Part shown: piece after piece, positions 1 through 9,599 of the stretch
Position numbering within the stretch: the stretch's first letter is position 1
How the letters are laid out: every line of letters starts with the position of its first letter
Assembly: GCA_977006965.1 (NCBI GenBank)
Contig: OZ345367.1
Coordinates: 2,774,264 to 2,838,263 of the forward strand
Direction of reading: 5' to 3'
Source: Phymatolithon calcareum
Lineage: Eukaryota; Rhodophyta; Florideophyceae; Hapalidiales
DNA: 64,000 bases
Notes under the pieces: generated by a model
What the model was told of the DNA's origin: nothing
The model's database searches: none
Seen by the model: the letters and a program-made list of their open reading frames with translations, nothing else
Program-made: the position numbers and the translations under genes

Positions 1-147
1 CTTGAAGCAGGCCTTGGACCTGAATATCCTCTTGGCTTCCATTGCATGACGTGGATTACGCTTATCCCACCCTTATTCTGGAACATAGCTGACCCAATTG
101 TAGATGGAATTGGCCAGAACCAAGCAGCAAGTATCAAGACACAGTGA
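1..147 (+). CDS. alkB: AlkB-type membrane monooxygenase, 3' end only (second copy)
   Basis: The window opens inside this gene. The last 48 codons are visible, ending in TGA at 145-147. They contain the family's C-terminal signature, GPEYPLGFHCMTWITLIPPL, which corresponds to the last membrane segment of alkane 1-monooxygenases. Against the complete copy at 7362-8644, 43 of 48 residues match. Of nine base differences, five change an amino acid and four are silent, so this short segment shows no strong purifying selection. The two copies are tail to tail about 7.2 kb apart. Whether this copy is intact upstream cannot be seen. Confidence 0.8.
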   Translation, partial: LEAGLGPEYPLGFHCMTWITLIPPLFWNIADPIVDGIGQNQAASIKTQ

Positions 148-882
148 TATGATCTTTGATAGAGACGCCCCTAAACCGACGCTTGCGTAGAAAGAATCAT
201 CGATACCCTTAGGACAAAATTGTCATTGCTTGTCCAGCAGATTGTTGGGATGCCGCTCAATATGTCTCGGTATGAAGGAGCTCAGTCATGCCTGGTGAAT
301 GGCGTTTGTAAAATCTAGAAAATTTCTCTATTTAGTGATGTTTTCATTGGTACATCATTAATGTGTGTGTAAACTGCTTTCTCCCCGATGGGGCTCGCAA
401 GTGAGTGCGTTATTTCTGCATTATCTGCTACTTAGATTACGGCAGGGCGTTATTTCTGCTAGGTAATTAGGAAAGCATTCCTGCTTCTCTGTCTGCCGCT
501 CAAAATACGATTCGATTCCACTCGAAGAAGTCTGTGGTTCCACTGCAAAATTGGAGCAGGTAAAATGCGTAACAAACCGGACAGCGGTTTTCACCGGCCA
601 TTCGCTAGGCGGTGCGTGTTCAGTAGTTTCAGTGCCTCGCTTTATCGAAGAACAGAACGGGCTGAAGAACTTTACGCAGACTGCAACGGGGGAGAAATTG
701 TAAGTTTTTATTTTCGAAGCCCTCAGCGTTGGCACCCGCCAGCACCAGAGCAGCTTCTATTTGGTTTCTGTCTACGGAGGTAAAAATAGAAGCACTGATT
801 GTTAGCCCCATAGGGGAATTTCTATTATTATTATTTGTTTACAAAATGAAATCCCAAGGGAGATACTTACAAGTGACCAACC

Positions 883-1410
883 AAGCGATAAGGAGACAAC
901 CAAGGACATAGAGTGCCTCAAGAAATATGAAGATCTGCAGCAAGCTCTCGATAAAGCGGAGGAGGGCTCAGTCTCAAAGACAGGACGACGAAAAGAAAAA
1001 ATTGAGTTATGGGCTAAGGAAGAAGAGGGAAGATCGCTCGAGATAACAACTGATTCGAAAATCAACCGGTGGCTCTCCACGTAAGAGAAAGGTCTACACG
1101 GCTGCGATGCTTATGGCTGATATTCAAGAACCTCTTTGGAGAAAATCAGTACTACAGTAGGTTCATACTTTGGTGTCACAGCCGTGCTTGAGCTGTTCGC
1201 GCTCCAACGCATTCTATCTTCATCCAAGATTAGTCCTGAAATTGAATATGAATGTAAGCGACTCACTAGAGCACTTGGGACAGAAATAGGAATCAAGGAT
1301 ATACTGAATAGTCAAACTACGTTAGCTTAGAAAATCGTGCGAAAGCGGCCCTGTTACTCTTCAAGAGAGGCCTTGGGAGCTTTTAAATTAAATCAACACA
1401 TATCCCCAAC
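883..1410. other. Segment present only in the left arm of the duplication
   Basis: The right arm joins directly across this point: the sequence around 6629-6636 reads through from the ccaacc motif to the ggctgtaag motif. Here the two are separated by about 530 bases. Both edges carry a near-identical ccaacc(a/g)ag, which fits either a microhomology-mediated deletion in the right arm or an insertion here. The segment has a Lys/Glu-rich stretch (about 930-1082) that ends at a GTAAGA donor-like sequence, and a 64-codon frame at 1136-1330. Neither is recognisable. I see no terminal repeats or tail. Confidence 0.6.
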
Positions 1411-1475
1411 CGAGGGCTGTAAGAAGGAAGATCGCGGAATATTCAACGACGCAAACGAAAGACAGTCGCTTTGTC

Positions 1476-1631
1476 ATGTGTGGTGATTCAATTGCTCAAC
1501 TTTCTCGTGCTGTGCTGCGCCATGAAGGCACTGTAAAATTCATGACACGGGATCAGGAAATTGCGATTTACACGGACCCTACAATTCGAGTCACTGGAGC
1601 TACTGCACGGTCAATTCCAATCGTTGTATGA
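1476..1631 (+). CDS. Short unrecognised frame conserved in both arms (left copy)
   Basis: Fifty-one codons starting MCGDSIAQLSRAVLRHEGTV and ending in TGA. The mirror copy at 6372-6560 keeps the frame with a few substitutions and runs on for another dozen codons. In both arms the frame is open upstream of the Met, through AVR(R/K)KIAEY. The shared frame suggests an exon or mobile-element fragment that was coding before the duplication. No family is recognised. Confidence 0.3.
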   Translation: MCGDSIAQLSRAVLRHEGTVKFMTRDQEIAIYTDPTIRVTGATARSIPIVV

Positions 1632-2213
1632 TCTATCGTGCCTGCTCCCCTTTGGCGCTCCTTTTCTTAGCATTCAAAACTTCCGGTCCACGGATATTGT
1701 TGGATATGCTCACGAGAAAGTGCCGTAAGTCAAAGAATAAACAAATCTCGAAGGACCCCAGCACTTCTATTAAATCTGGTTCATGTTCAGAGTAGGTGTT
1801 TTGCTCAAGGAAGGACTACTCAAGAGAATTCTTCGCCGCGCGTACAACTAAAGTCTCAAATGCACAAACAGATTGTGTAGTGGATCCATTTAAACGGCAA
1901 TTCCGCCTCGCTGCCGCACTGTAATGAAAGAAAACTAAAGGTGTGAAGTGGCATCTGGGGGACGAAGTTATAAGGCATTGATAGCCGAAACATCTGGGAG
2001 TTACAAAGGTCTTGGATCATCGAGGCAACACACGAGGAGGGAAGTCTGAAAAACGACGCATTCCACATTCGAAAAACGGACTACAACCGCGTATTCTCTT
2101 CAACTGAAAAGTCAGGCCATTGCTATGCTCCCTCGGCACTTTCAAAGGAGCCCCAAGCGTCTGCAGATCCGATTGTAACTTTTAAATTAGAATCTACCTT
2201 TCATTGTCTAAGA

Positions 2214-3025
2214 GGAAGATGATGAGGCTCCTGTTGATTGACACCCTGAATGATGTCACGGTCATCGACAGGACTTCTTTCTTCTTCTCGTTGACCTCAT
2301 CTTCGTACCACTTTCTCTCCTTCAAGAACTTCGTGACAACTCTTGTGTGGAGATTTTTTAATATTGGCTGGCTTACGGGTTGGAATAGCGCGGCGGTTGG
2401 TTGCAGATCTGTAGGTTGCGCCGACGAATAACTTCCACATTCCACGGTTCGATGGTCATCCATGTCAAAATCAAACTTGAACCATCTTCGTCTTAACACT
2501 CAGACATTCTCCTGCAGGAAAGAAATTTCTGTAATCACTGGGAGTGAAAAGATAAGGGTTGTGGTTTATCTTGAAAAGGGGTGATGTCTCTGTGATACGA
2601 TCCTAAGGATTGCCGCTTAAATAGGGCACGGGCGAGCAATTGCACACCCTGCAAAAAGGGGGGCACCAACCGACGCTGGACTAATATTTCGTTGATTGTT
2701 AGTCGGTGTCTGGGATAAATCCGTTGGTTCCTCTTGGAAGAGTTGTTCGCGATACTGTGTTGTCAGTATCGGTGGATAGATCACAAGGAGCCGTTATAGA
2801 GCTCCTAGATCGATGGTGATAATGTCGTTCATTACACCCCTGCAACAGAGTGTGTCTACAAGTAGCAAAGGAGTCCAGTGAGAATTCTGTATGACTCCAT
2901 AGCCGTGGAGTAAGTGCTCCATAAACAGGACTACACACTATGACTAATTTGTAGATGGCTTCGAGGACCTCTTCTTGCACGAACTTAATGTCGCTTACAG
3001 AAAAAACGTTTGCTAATTAAAACAT
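2214..3025. other. Spacer between arms, no recognisable gene
   Basis: Left part of the 3.6-kb spacer of the inverted duplication. It has overlapping short frames on both strands (for example 2194-2499 minus), none with a recognisable motif. No repeat partner was noticed elsewhere in the window. Confidence 0.5.
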
Positions 3026-3036
3026 ATTTCAAAGGT

Positions 3037-3804
3037 GTCTTTCTTTCATTCTTTCATGCAGGTTTCGGAGGTGTCCTAGAACAACTCCAATCCGTACGGC
3101 TACAGTGGACATTAATAGATACGAGTGGGACTTGATGTCACAACAGCTCAAGGCCGCACAAAGTGCAGTGTTTCGGGAGCTTAACATGTAAACCTCTACG
3201 CAGCCAATCCTCAGCCGCCGACCTTCAAGGTATTACCCGGATTGGAAACTACTTAGGATGCTCACGGTAGCTGGCCATCTCGTTACCTTCTTTCATATCC
3301 TTCTGTTATCTCCCAGCTTCCTTGAGCATTGCGGCAAACCGCTCAGGGCGCAATCCATGTATTACAAAATTAACAGAAGGTGATAGTCTTCTCCAATGGG
3401 GAAGCCGGAGCGCAGCTCTTGCCATTTCAAAAAACCCTGCATTGGAGCGGGGAAAATTCCTGACTCTGCTCTTGTCTCCTTCCTGTGACTCACAGGTGCA
3501 CTTGTGGCCGGACCGGTTATTATAGCCGGCCTGTATCAAATTAGCAAGATTTCTTCGAAATCCGACGACAGCGAGGTGGAGTCTGGCATTTTGAACGTGA
3601 CAAGTTTTCGATTCGACGAGTCCCAGACGGGCGCGTTCGCGATCGCGCCATCCATATCCAGTGTGATTACCCCCGAAACAAGCGCTTTGTGCAGCTTGAT
3701 CGCTGCGGCCACTTGCGACGGCGCGGGCAGGGGCGCCCGCGCCGGAAACTTGTCTTGAATCGTTTATGGTCCCTTCAGTCTGGTCAGCCTCTCTATCCGG
3801 GATC
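3037..3804 (-). mobile_element. Short retroposon, copy A (complete, about 0.77 kb)
   Basis: Read on the minus strand, the element starts near 3804 and ends near 3037 in a GAAA-type tail (tgcatgaaagaatgaaag). It is flanked by an 11-base direct repeat, ATTTCAAAGGT, at 3026-3036 and 3805-3815, the mark of target-primed insertion. It shares both ends with copy B (785 bases). Its reading frame begins with the DKFPARAP motif and contains IKLHKAL and ANAPVWDSSNRKL. Downstream, the IQAGYNNRSGH and GFFEMARA segments match copies B and C. A palindromic GGCCGG...CCGGCC stretch lies in the middle. It is too small to code a reverse transcriptase, so it probably depends on a LINE. Confidence 0.75.
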
Positions 3805-3815
3805 ATTTCAAAGGT

Positions 3816-5831
3816 TTCGCTTTAATGCATCGTGCTCTAACTGCATGGTGCTCATCGACATATCACTTGAAGGCATTTTGAACAATTCCTGTAGGTTCTC
3901 GAACTAGGGACTCGATGATGAAGAAAGACAGCACTTCGATGAGAATGAAACTTGGAAGCCTTTAGACATAAACGGCTTGTCGAAAATTGAATTTTCGCGC
4001 GTAGGTCTAACAGGTCTCAAAAGATTGACAGTTCCTGCCTACGCACTGGAGGTAAAAGTGGTTCCGATCCGGAGGAATATATCACTGGAAAATACACAGT
4101 CCCGCCAAAGCCGGGAGTTCCTGTTGTCCATTTCCAGTTTCGTTTCATGTCGGTGGAGTTATAATAATAAACTCACAAAAACCACGCAACAAATATATGT
4201 GCTATAGAGCGTCAGGGCTCACTCTCGACTTGCATGTCAGATAGTCGTTTGGTACAGTATGAGGACACCGACGGGAAGGAATTTTGCAGTCAGAGACACA
4301 TGTTCTATTCTCCAGGTGAACGGTGTCCGAATGCGCCGATCAAGCAAGCATAGGAATGTCGAGAACGACGAAGAACGCGAAGGCAAGTGTATGCAACATG
4401 CGGAATTCATGGCATATCCCCATTGTTGCCGTCAAGCTGTGAAACAGAGATGTGGACCTTGCCTTAATGACATTTGAAAGCTTCGCGTCTTCATGCATTC
4501 ATGTGTCCATCAAAAACAGGGCATAGACTACGATGCTGAGCTTTCTGGATAAGAAACGCACATTGGCAAGAGAGCATAGCAGTGAGCTATATCCCTTATT
4601 TCGAAAAGGCGTTGCTGTGAAGTGCCGATTGTACAAGTTCACTAATTGGTTTCTGGCATTCAAGAATTTCAGCTGTACGTGATACTGTAGCACTTTGGGT
4701 GGTACTTGCCGTTACTTTACAGTAATAATAAAATACAATGCATGAGAAAAGACATGAGAGCAATTCATCGCACGTGCGTGATCCTTCATCTTGAAGTTCT
4801 TTAGTAACCACCATTGAAATATGCACATGAAGTTTCGTAGAGGAAATCTAGAATAATTGATAGGAATTCGAGGCTTTATTAAATCGACGTTTCACAGCGA
4901 TGCCTTTTCTCATGGATGGACATGTCCCACTGCTATGATCACGGGTATATTTCATATTTTATTTAGAATAGAAGGCTCAGTACTCATGCAAGGGGCATGT
5001 ACTGTAACTGTTAGAGAGCGCACCTCTTCTACAATCGTCGAATGCATCAATGCGGGAAGAAGTTTCAGATGTTTTCAAGTTAATGGATAATGATATTTAT
5101 CCTGCTCTACAATTTGACGACAACGATATAAATACTTTGCGATTCTCCTCGCCGGAAGCTAAGGCAAAGCTGCATCGAGATTAAGCATTAGAAATTTCCT
5201 TTACTTTTACAGCTGGCATGCCTGTTGAAACCCAAGAGTGCAGAAAGAACGCTATAGAAGGCATACCTCATTCCATACAAACTAACAGAACGAAACATCA
5301 GGTATCCAGAATACTGAATCAGTTTCTGAACCTCATTCTGACCAATCTTTCAGCTCTTGTCCCCATGTTTGACAGCGACGAAGAAACTACTTGTCAGCGC
5401 ACAAGAGCTGTTTGTACAGTTCGTTATTGGAACCTAATCATTTTCTTCTTTTGCCGTCCACAAGCAGTAAATAACCTCCTGTTCTAATCCTTGCAGTGTC
5501 CACAATTCGAATACTTGCTTCTGGCATTGAGTCGCAATGAGTAGTGAAAATGTGAGAGTTCTATCGTCTCTCTAATGTATTTTGACTCCTAATCAAATAC
5601 AGTGTGTTTCAACCTTTTAGATGTAAGCTTCGTATAGCCTGTATTTTCGATAATACACACCCATTGGGTAATGTGAAGACGGCCATTGCCATCTAGAACT
5701 TGACGCACGGCATGACCAACGATAACGACCGACTCTAGTTAGATTATTCTACCGAAAGTGGAACACTCACTCTTGCTTTACTAGCAAGCAAGGCCTCTCC
5801 AACTGAAGGACGAAGAATGAAACGAATCTAT
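3816..5831. other. Spacer between arms, no recognisable gene
   Basis: About 2 kb with only short frames (3977-4207, 4259-4477, 4857-5090 and 5218-5487 plus; 4499-4826 minus). None shows a domain, membrane segment or repeat partner. Composition is AT-rich. It ends where the right arm begins. Confidence 0.5.
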
Positions 5832-7508
5832 TAGACAAAGAAAGGTAGATTCTAATTTAAAAGTTACTATCGGACCTGCAAACGCTTGGGGCTCCTTTGG
5901 GAGTGCCATGGGTGCATAGCAATGGTCTGACTTTTCAGTTGAAGAGAAGACGTGGTTGTAGCCCGAGTTTCGAATGGGGAATGCGTCGTATTTCAGACTT
6001 CCCTCCCCGTGTGTTGCCTCGATGATCCAGGACCTTTGGAACTCCCAGATTTTTCGGCTATCAATGCCTCATTTACTTCTTCCCCCAGATTGCACATCAC
6101 ACCTTTCCTTTTTTTCACTACAGTGCGGCAGCGAGGCGAAATTGTCGATTAAATGGATCCACTGCACAATCTGTTTGTGCATTTGAGACTTTAGTTGTAC
6201 ATACGACAAAGAATTCTCTTGAGCAGTCCTTCCATGGGCAACACACCTACTCTGAACATGAAACAGATCTAATAGAAGTGTTGGGGTCCTTGGAGATTTG
6301 TTTATTCTTTGACTTACCGCACTTTCTCTGGAACATATCCAACAATATCCGTGGACCGGAAGTTTTGAATGCTAAGAAAAGGGTCGCCAAAGGGGAACAA
6401 GCACGATAGGTGATACAAAGATTGGAATTGAGCGTACGGTTATGACTCGAATTGTAGGGTCCGTGTAAATCGCAAATTCCTGATCCCGTGTGATGAATTT
6501 GACAGTGCTTTCATGGCGCAGCACAGCACGGGAAAGTTGAGCAATTGAATCACCACACATGACAAAGCGACTCTCTTTCGTTTGCGTCGTTGCGTATTCC
6601 GCGATCTTCTTTCTTACAGCCTTTGGTTGGTCACTCGTAAGTATCTCCCTTGGGATTTCATTATGTAAACAAATAATAATAGAAATTCCCCTATGGGGCT
6701 AGCAATCACTGCTTCTATTTTTACCTCCGTAGACAGAAATCAAATAGAAGCTGCTCTGGTGCTGGCGGGTGCCAACGCTGAGGGCTTCGATAATAAAAAC
6801 TTACAATTTCTTCCTCGTAACATTCTGCGCAATGTTCTTCAGTCCGTTCTGTTCTTCAATAAAGCGACACGCTGAAACTACTGAACACGCACCACCGAGC
6901 GAATGGCCGGTGAAAACTACTTTCCGGTTTGCTACGCATATTAGCTGCTCCAATTTTGTAGTGGAACCACAGAGTTTACTTCGAGTGGAATCGAATCGTA
7001 TTTCGAGCGGCAGGCAAGGAGGCAGGAATGCTTTTCTAATTACTTAGCAGAAATAACGCCCTGTCGTAATTTAAGTAGCAGATAATGCAGAAATAACGCA
7101 CTCCCTTGCGAGCCCCATCGGGGAGAAAGCAGTTTACGCACACATTAATGATGTTACCAAGGAAAACATCACTAAATAGAGAAATTTTCTAGATTTTACA
7201 AAACGCCATTCACCAGTCCTGAATCAGCTCCTTCATACGGAGACATACTAGAACGGCATCCCAACAATCTGCTGGACAAGCAATGACAATTTTGTCCTAA
7301 GGGTATCGATGATTCTATCTGCGCAAACGTCGGTTTAGGGGCGTGTCTATCAAAGATCGTGTCATTGTGTCTTGATACTTGCAGCTTGGTCCTGGCCAAT
7401 TCCATCTACAATCGGGTGAACTATGCTCCAGAATAAGGGCGGGATAAGCGTAATCCACGTCATGCAATGGAAGCCAAGAGGATATTCAGGTCCAATGCCT
7501 GCTTCAAG
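5832..7508. repeat. Right arm of the large inverted duplication
   Basis: Reverse complement of 1-2213 without the 883-1410 segment. At the inner edge both arms keep the ttgtctaa / ttagacaa block next to the attctaatttaaaag block. The arm contains the last 49 codons of the complete alkB-like gene, a copy of the short KPSTP-type repeat (6748-6810) and the two conserved short frames. Beyond 7508 the complete gene continues; its left-arm partner lies outside the window. Confidence 0.9.
6372..6560 (-). CDS. Short unrecognised frame conserved in both arms (right copy)
   Basis: Counterpart of 1476-1631. It opens with MCGDSIAQLSRAVLRHESTV and continues 62 codons to a stop, reading past the point where the left copy stops. 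Upstream the frame is open to a caaccaaag|gctgtaag junction that could be a splice acceptor. No family is recognised. Conservation between arms may only reflect the recent duplication. Confidence 0.3.
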   Translation of the reverse strand: MCGDSIAQLSRAVLRHESTVKFITRDQEFAIYTDPTIRVITVRSIPIFVSPIVLVPLWRPFS

Positions 7509-8644
7509 TGCCGGGTACGCCACTGTGCCATCAAGGTGGTGGTGCGCATGCGCGCCAATATTGAACGTCATGATGTTGGAGCATTCATACGAACAGTCCC
7601 AGCTATGCAGCACGCTGATCGGCTCTAGCTTCCCTGTGGCAGCGTCGATAGATCGGCGCAGCCCATAGTGCTCCATGTAGCTGGCGCAGTCCACAAGGAA
7701 GATGCCGGTCACACACACAGCAACATAATATGCCAGAGGGGCTCGTCCTAGTAATGCATACACATTCGAGACCGCAGCGAAGGAGAGCAGAACAGCGCGT
7801 GCAAAACGATCGCAACGCATAAAATGCATAAGGCTACTGCTGTCGCGGAGCCGGCGACAAGCGCTTTGAAACGCACGTGACCAGGACCCGTGCTCCATAC
7901 GCAGGAAAGACGAGTACGCTGTTTCGCCACGACGTGCGGATGATGTATCAAGTTCAGTGCCAAGGTGCTTGTGGTAGTGGTGGTGATCAATAAGGAAGGC
8001 CGGGTTCAGGACAAGGGAAAGATAGAGCCATGCGAAAAGACGCTCGAGCCGTGACTGTTTGTCCACTTTGTGCTTCATTTCATGCGCGGCGATATAGCCG
8101 ATCAGGACGGCGTAGGCGTGCGATAATACACTGAAGATAAGCTGCATCATTTTTTCGGCGCTGCTTGCGCGAGTAAGGCGAGCCAAGGGGAGGAGGGCTG
8201 CGAAGACGCAGCAGCAGCGCAGGCGACGGCGTGGAGCAAATTGCATGTGACGGACATGAGCGCTATGAAAAGCGAAAAACGAAATATTGGGAGGTCATGC
8301 AGACTAATTGACATTGGCTTTTTCCCTGTGCCGCCATTTTCAGTCCTACTAGGAGCAGATATCTTAAAACTTGAACGCTCAGACAACGGAGCGGCGTTCG
8401 TCATTTTCATATCGCCATTAGTAGTATCATCGACGGAGACAGACGGGGTTGAATGGCGGAGCATGTGCAGGTGACCAAAAAAGCCGGTGATACATTCCAA
8501 CAAAGGTAGGAGCACCACGGCGTACAAGATTCCGGCCGAGTGGCGCAGCAAGGGATGTGACACACAGTGAGAAAGATAAACAGAAAGTAGCGGGGGAAGC
8601 GATGCGAACAGGAAGAGGTATGGGTTCGGAGATGTTTTAGGCAT
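7362..8644 (-). CDS. alkB: AlkB-type non-haem di-iron membrane monooxygenase with a -1 frameshift
   Basis: Enzymes of this family hydroxylate the terminal carbon of alkanes or similar chains at a di-iron centre held by membrane helices. The upstream half (from ATG at 8644; an in-frame GTG lies at 8698) has hydrophobic segments such as YLFLFASLPPLLSVYLSH and AGILYAVVLLPLLECITGFF. The downstream half carries the histidine boxes in family order: HEMKHK, IDHHHYHKH, SYMEHYGL and AHAHHH, then GPEYPLGFHCMTWITLIPPL near the C terminus. The halves are in different frames. The shift is -1 at the A6 run of the coding strand (8150-8155), where one frame reads AAA AAA TGA and the other GAA AAA ATG. Read across it the protein would be about 425 residues, normal for the family. 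Box 2 departs from the usual EHxxGHH. The frameshift could be a base-calling error, recent inactivation or, less likely, recoding. Confidence 0.85.
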
Positions 8645-9050
8645 GGCAGACGGCACCTGGTTGAGCTCAGATATCGATTTAGTTTTCCTTGCGTCCACGT
8701 AGCTGAAGACCGGTGTGAGCGGGTAGTGCGAAGCCCGTAAGAGACCGGCATTTTATAAGTCACATGTACTTCTCGCAGGGCTCTTTAGTGCGAACGGCAT
8801 TTCAGAACCAGGTTTAGATCAGAACGCAATGAAAACATATTTTCTTTTACTGGTGTCTAAGCCGTTGCGTATAGGGAAGCCCCCATGTTACGCATTAGAC
8901 TAAGCGCACGAATAGACGAAACGCCGCTAAACGCACCACCCGTAACAAATTCTAAATCTATTCTATAATTGCCTAAGTTCACAAGAAACTTAAACAAGAG
9001 CGCCCATCCTTTCCAACCCTCGTGCGCAACGCGATATGGCACAAAGAAGA
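8645..9050. other. Upstream region of the alkB-like gene
   Basis: No recognisable gene. It should contain the promoter of the minus-strand alkB-like gene, but I cannot point to a clear TATA box or initiator. A 61-codon frame at 8857-9042 (minus) has no recognisable features. Confidence 0.4.
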
Positions 9051-9256
9051 AAATCTATTGCTGTCGTATATTACAGATGAAGCTCAGACTCTCGGAATGA
9101 GTCCTATCTCCGCCCTGAAATCTGCGCATAAGCCCTGTATCGAAAACAAATTGGTATTCCCTGCGATCGCAGATGGGAAGGTGGGTGGGTTGAAAGGTTA
9201 GCCCTGAGGAAGAAAGAGTTGACGGCTCGCAGACGAAGGGGTCTCTTATACTCCTT

Positions 9257-9480
9257 GGACGTCGTCGCGCAAAGCGGAGCCAACCCAGACGTATGGCGAA
9301 CGGCCCGAATCTCATAGACAGACACTGTCGGTGGCCGGGGGTGGCGCTGCCGTCGGTACATCCGCGCGCCGCTCGCAAGCTCGTGTTGCTTCCTTTGGAC
9401 CGTTGCGCCGACGCGCGAAGCAGATCCGACCCAGACGCATGGCGAACGTCTCGAATCGCCGAGGCAAATACTTTCGGATC
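9257..9480. repeat. Diverged tandem duplication, unit about 140 bases
   Basis: The block at 9257-9328 (tggacgtcgtcgcgcaaagc...) recurs at 9397-9473 with the same order of words: cgcgaagc, gacccagacg, atggcgaacg, tctcgaatcgcc. On the minus strand both units keep a frame containing DSxRSPxVWVGSA. Overlapping frames at 9055-9542 on both strands derive from this repeat. No family is recognised. Confidence 0.6.
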
Positions 9481-9599
9481 CCGGGAGCATTAGTCCGACT
9501 CGGATGCGCCCGACAATGGCGGTTCTTGAGTCTCTTCAACATTCATCCAACAGCCAGTGTCCAATCACTTGTCTTCGCGTGCCATTATGGCCGTTGACC

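Larger units (their letters stand above)
1..2213. repeat. Left arm of a large inverted duplication
   Basis: This stretch matches the reverse complement of 7508-5832 almost end to end. Position 1 pairs with 7508 and the match fades at about 2213/5832, where both arms carry a shared segment containing ggtagattctaatttaaaag. The left edge is the window edge, so the duplication continues outside. Over the first 147 bases I count nine differences, about 94 percent identity by eye. The arms differ mainly by about 530 bases (883-1410) present only here. Besides the alkB-like end it holds two frames kept in both arms: a 51-codon frame at 1476-1631 (right counterpart 6372-6560) and a 70-codon frame at 1856-2068 on the minus strand (right counterpart 5974-6186). 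Confidence 0.9.

Noticed and set aside
1081-1157. Intron from GTAAGA to tactacag in the left-arm segment
   Set aside because: The joined exons would be out of phase with the following open frame.
3306-3806. 166-codon minus-strand frame as an intact gene in retroposon A
   Set aside because: Its first half is in a different register from the frame conserved in the other copies. It is open by chance after a six-base loss.
8147-8160. Programmed -1 ribosomal frameshift in the monooxygenase
   Set aside because: The run has six A, the local G AAA AAA T is not a classical seven-base slippery site, and no clear downstream pseudoknot was seen. It is kept only as a remote possibility.
8147-8246. Start of the monooxygenase at 8246 (MQFAPRRRL...)
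   Set aside because: This region is the upstream frame's C-terminal part read in another register. The membrane helices before it belong to the upstream frame, so a frameshift explains the data better than a second start.
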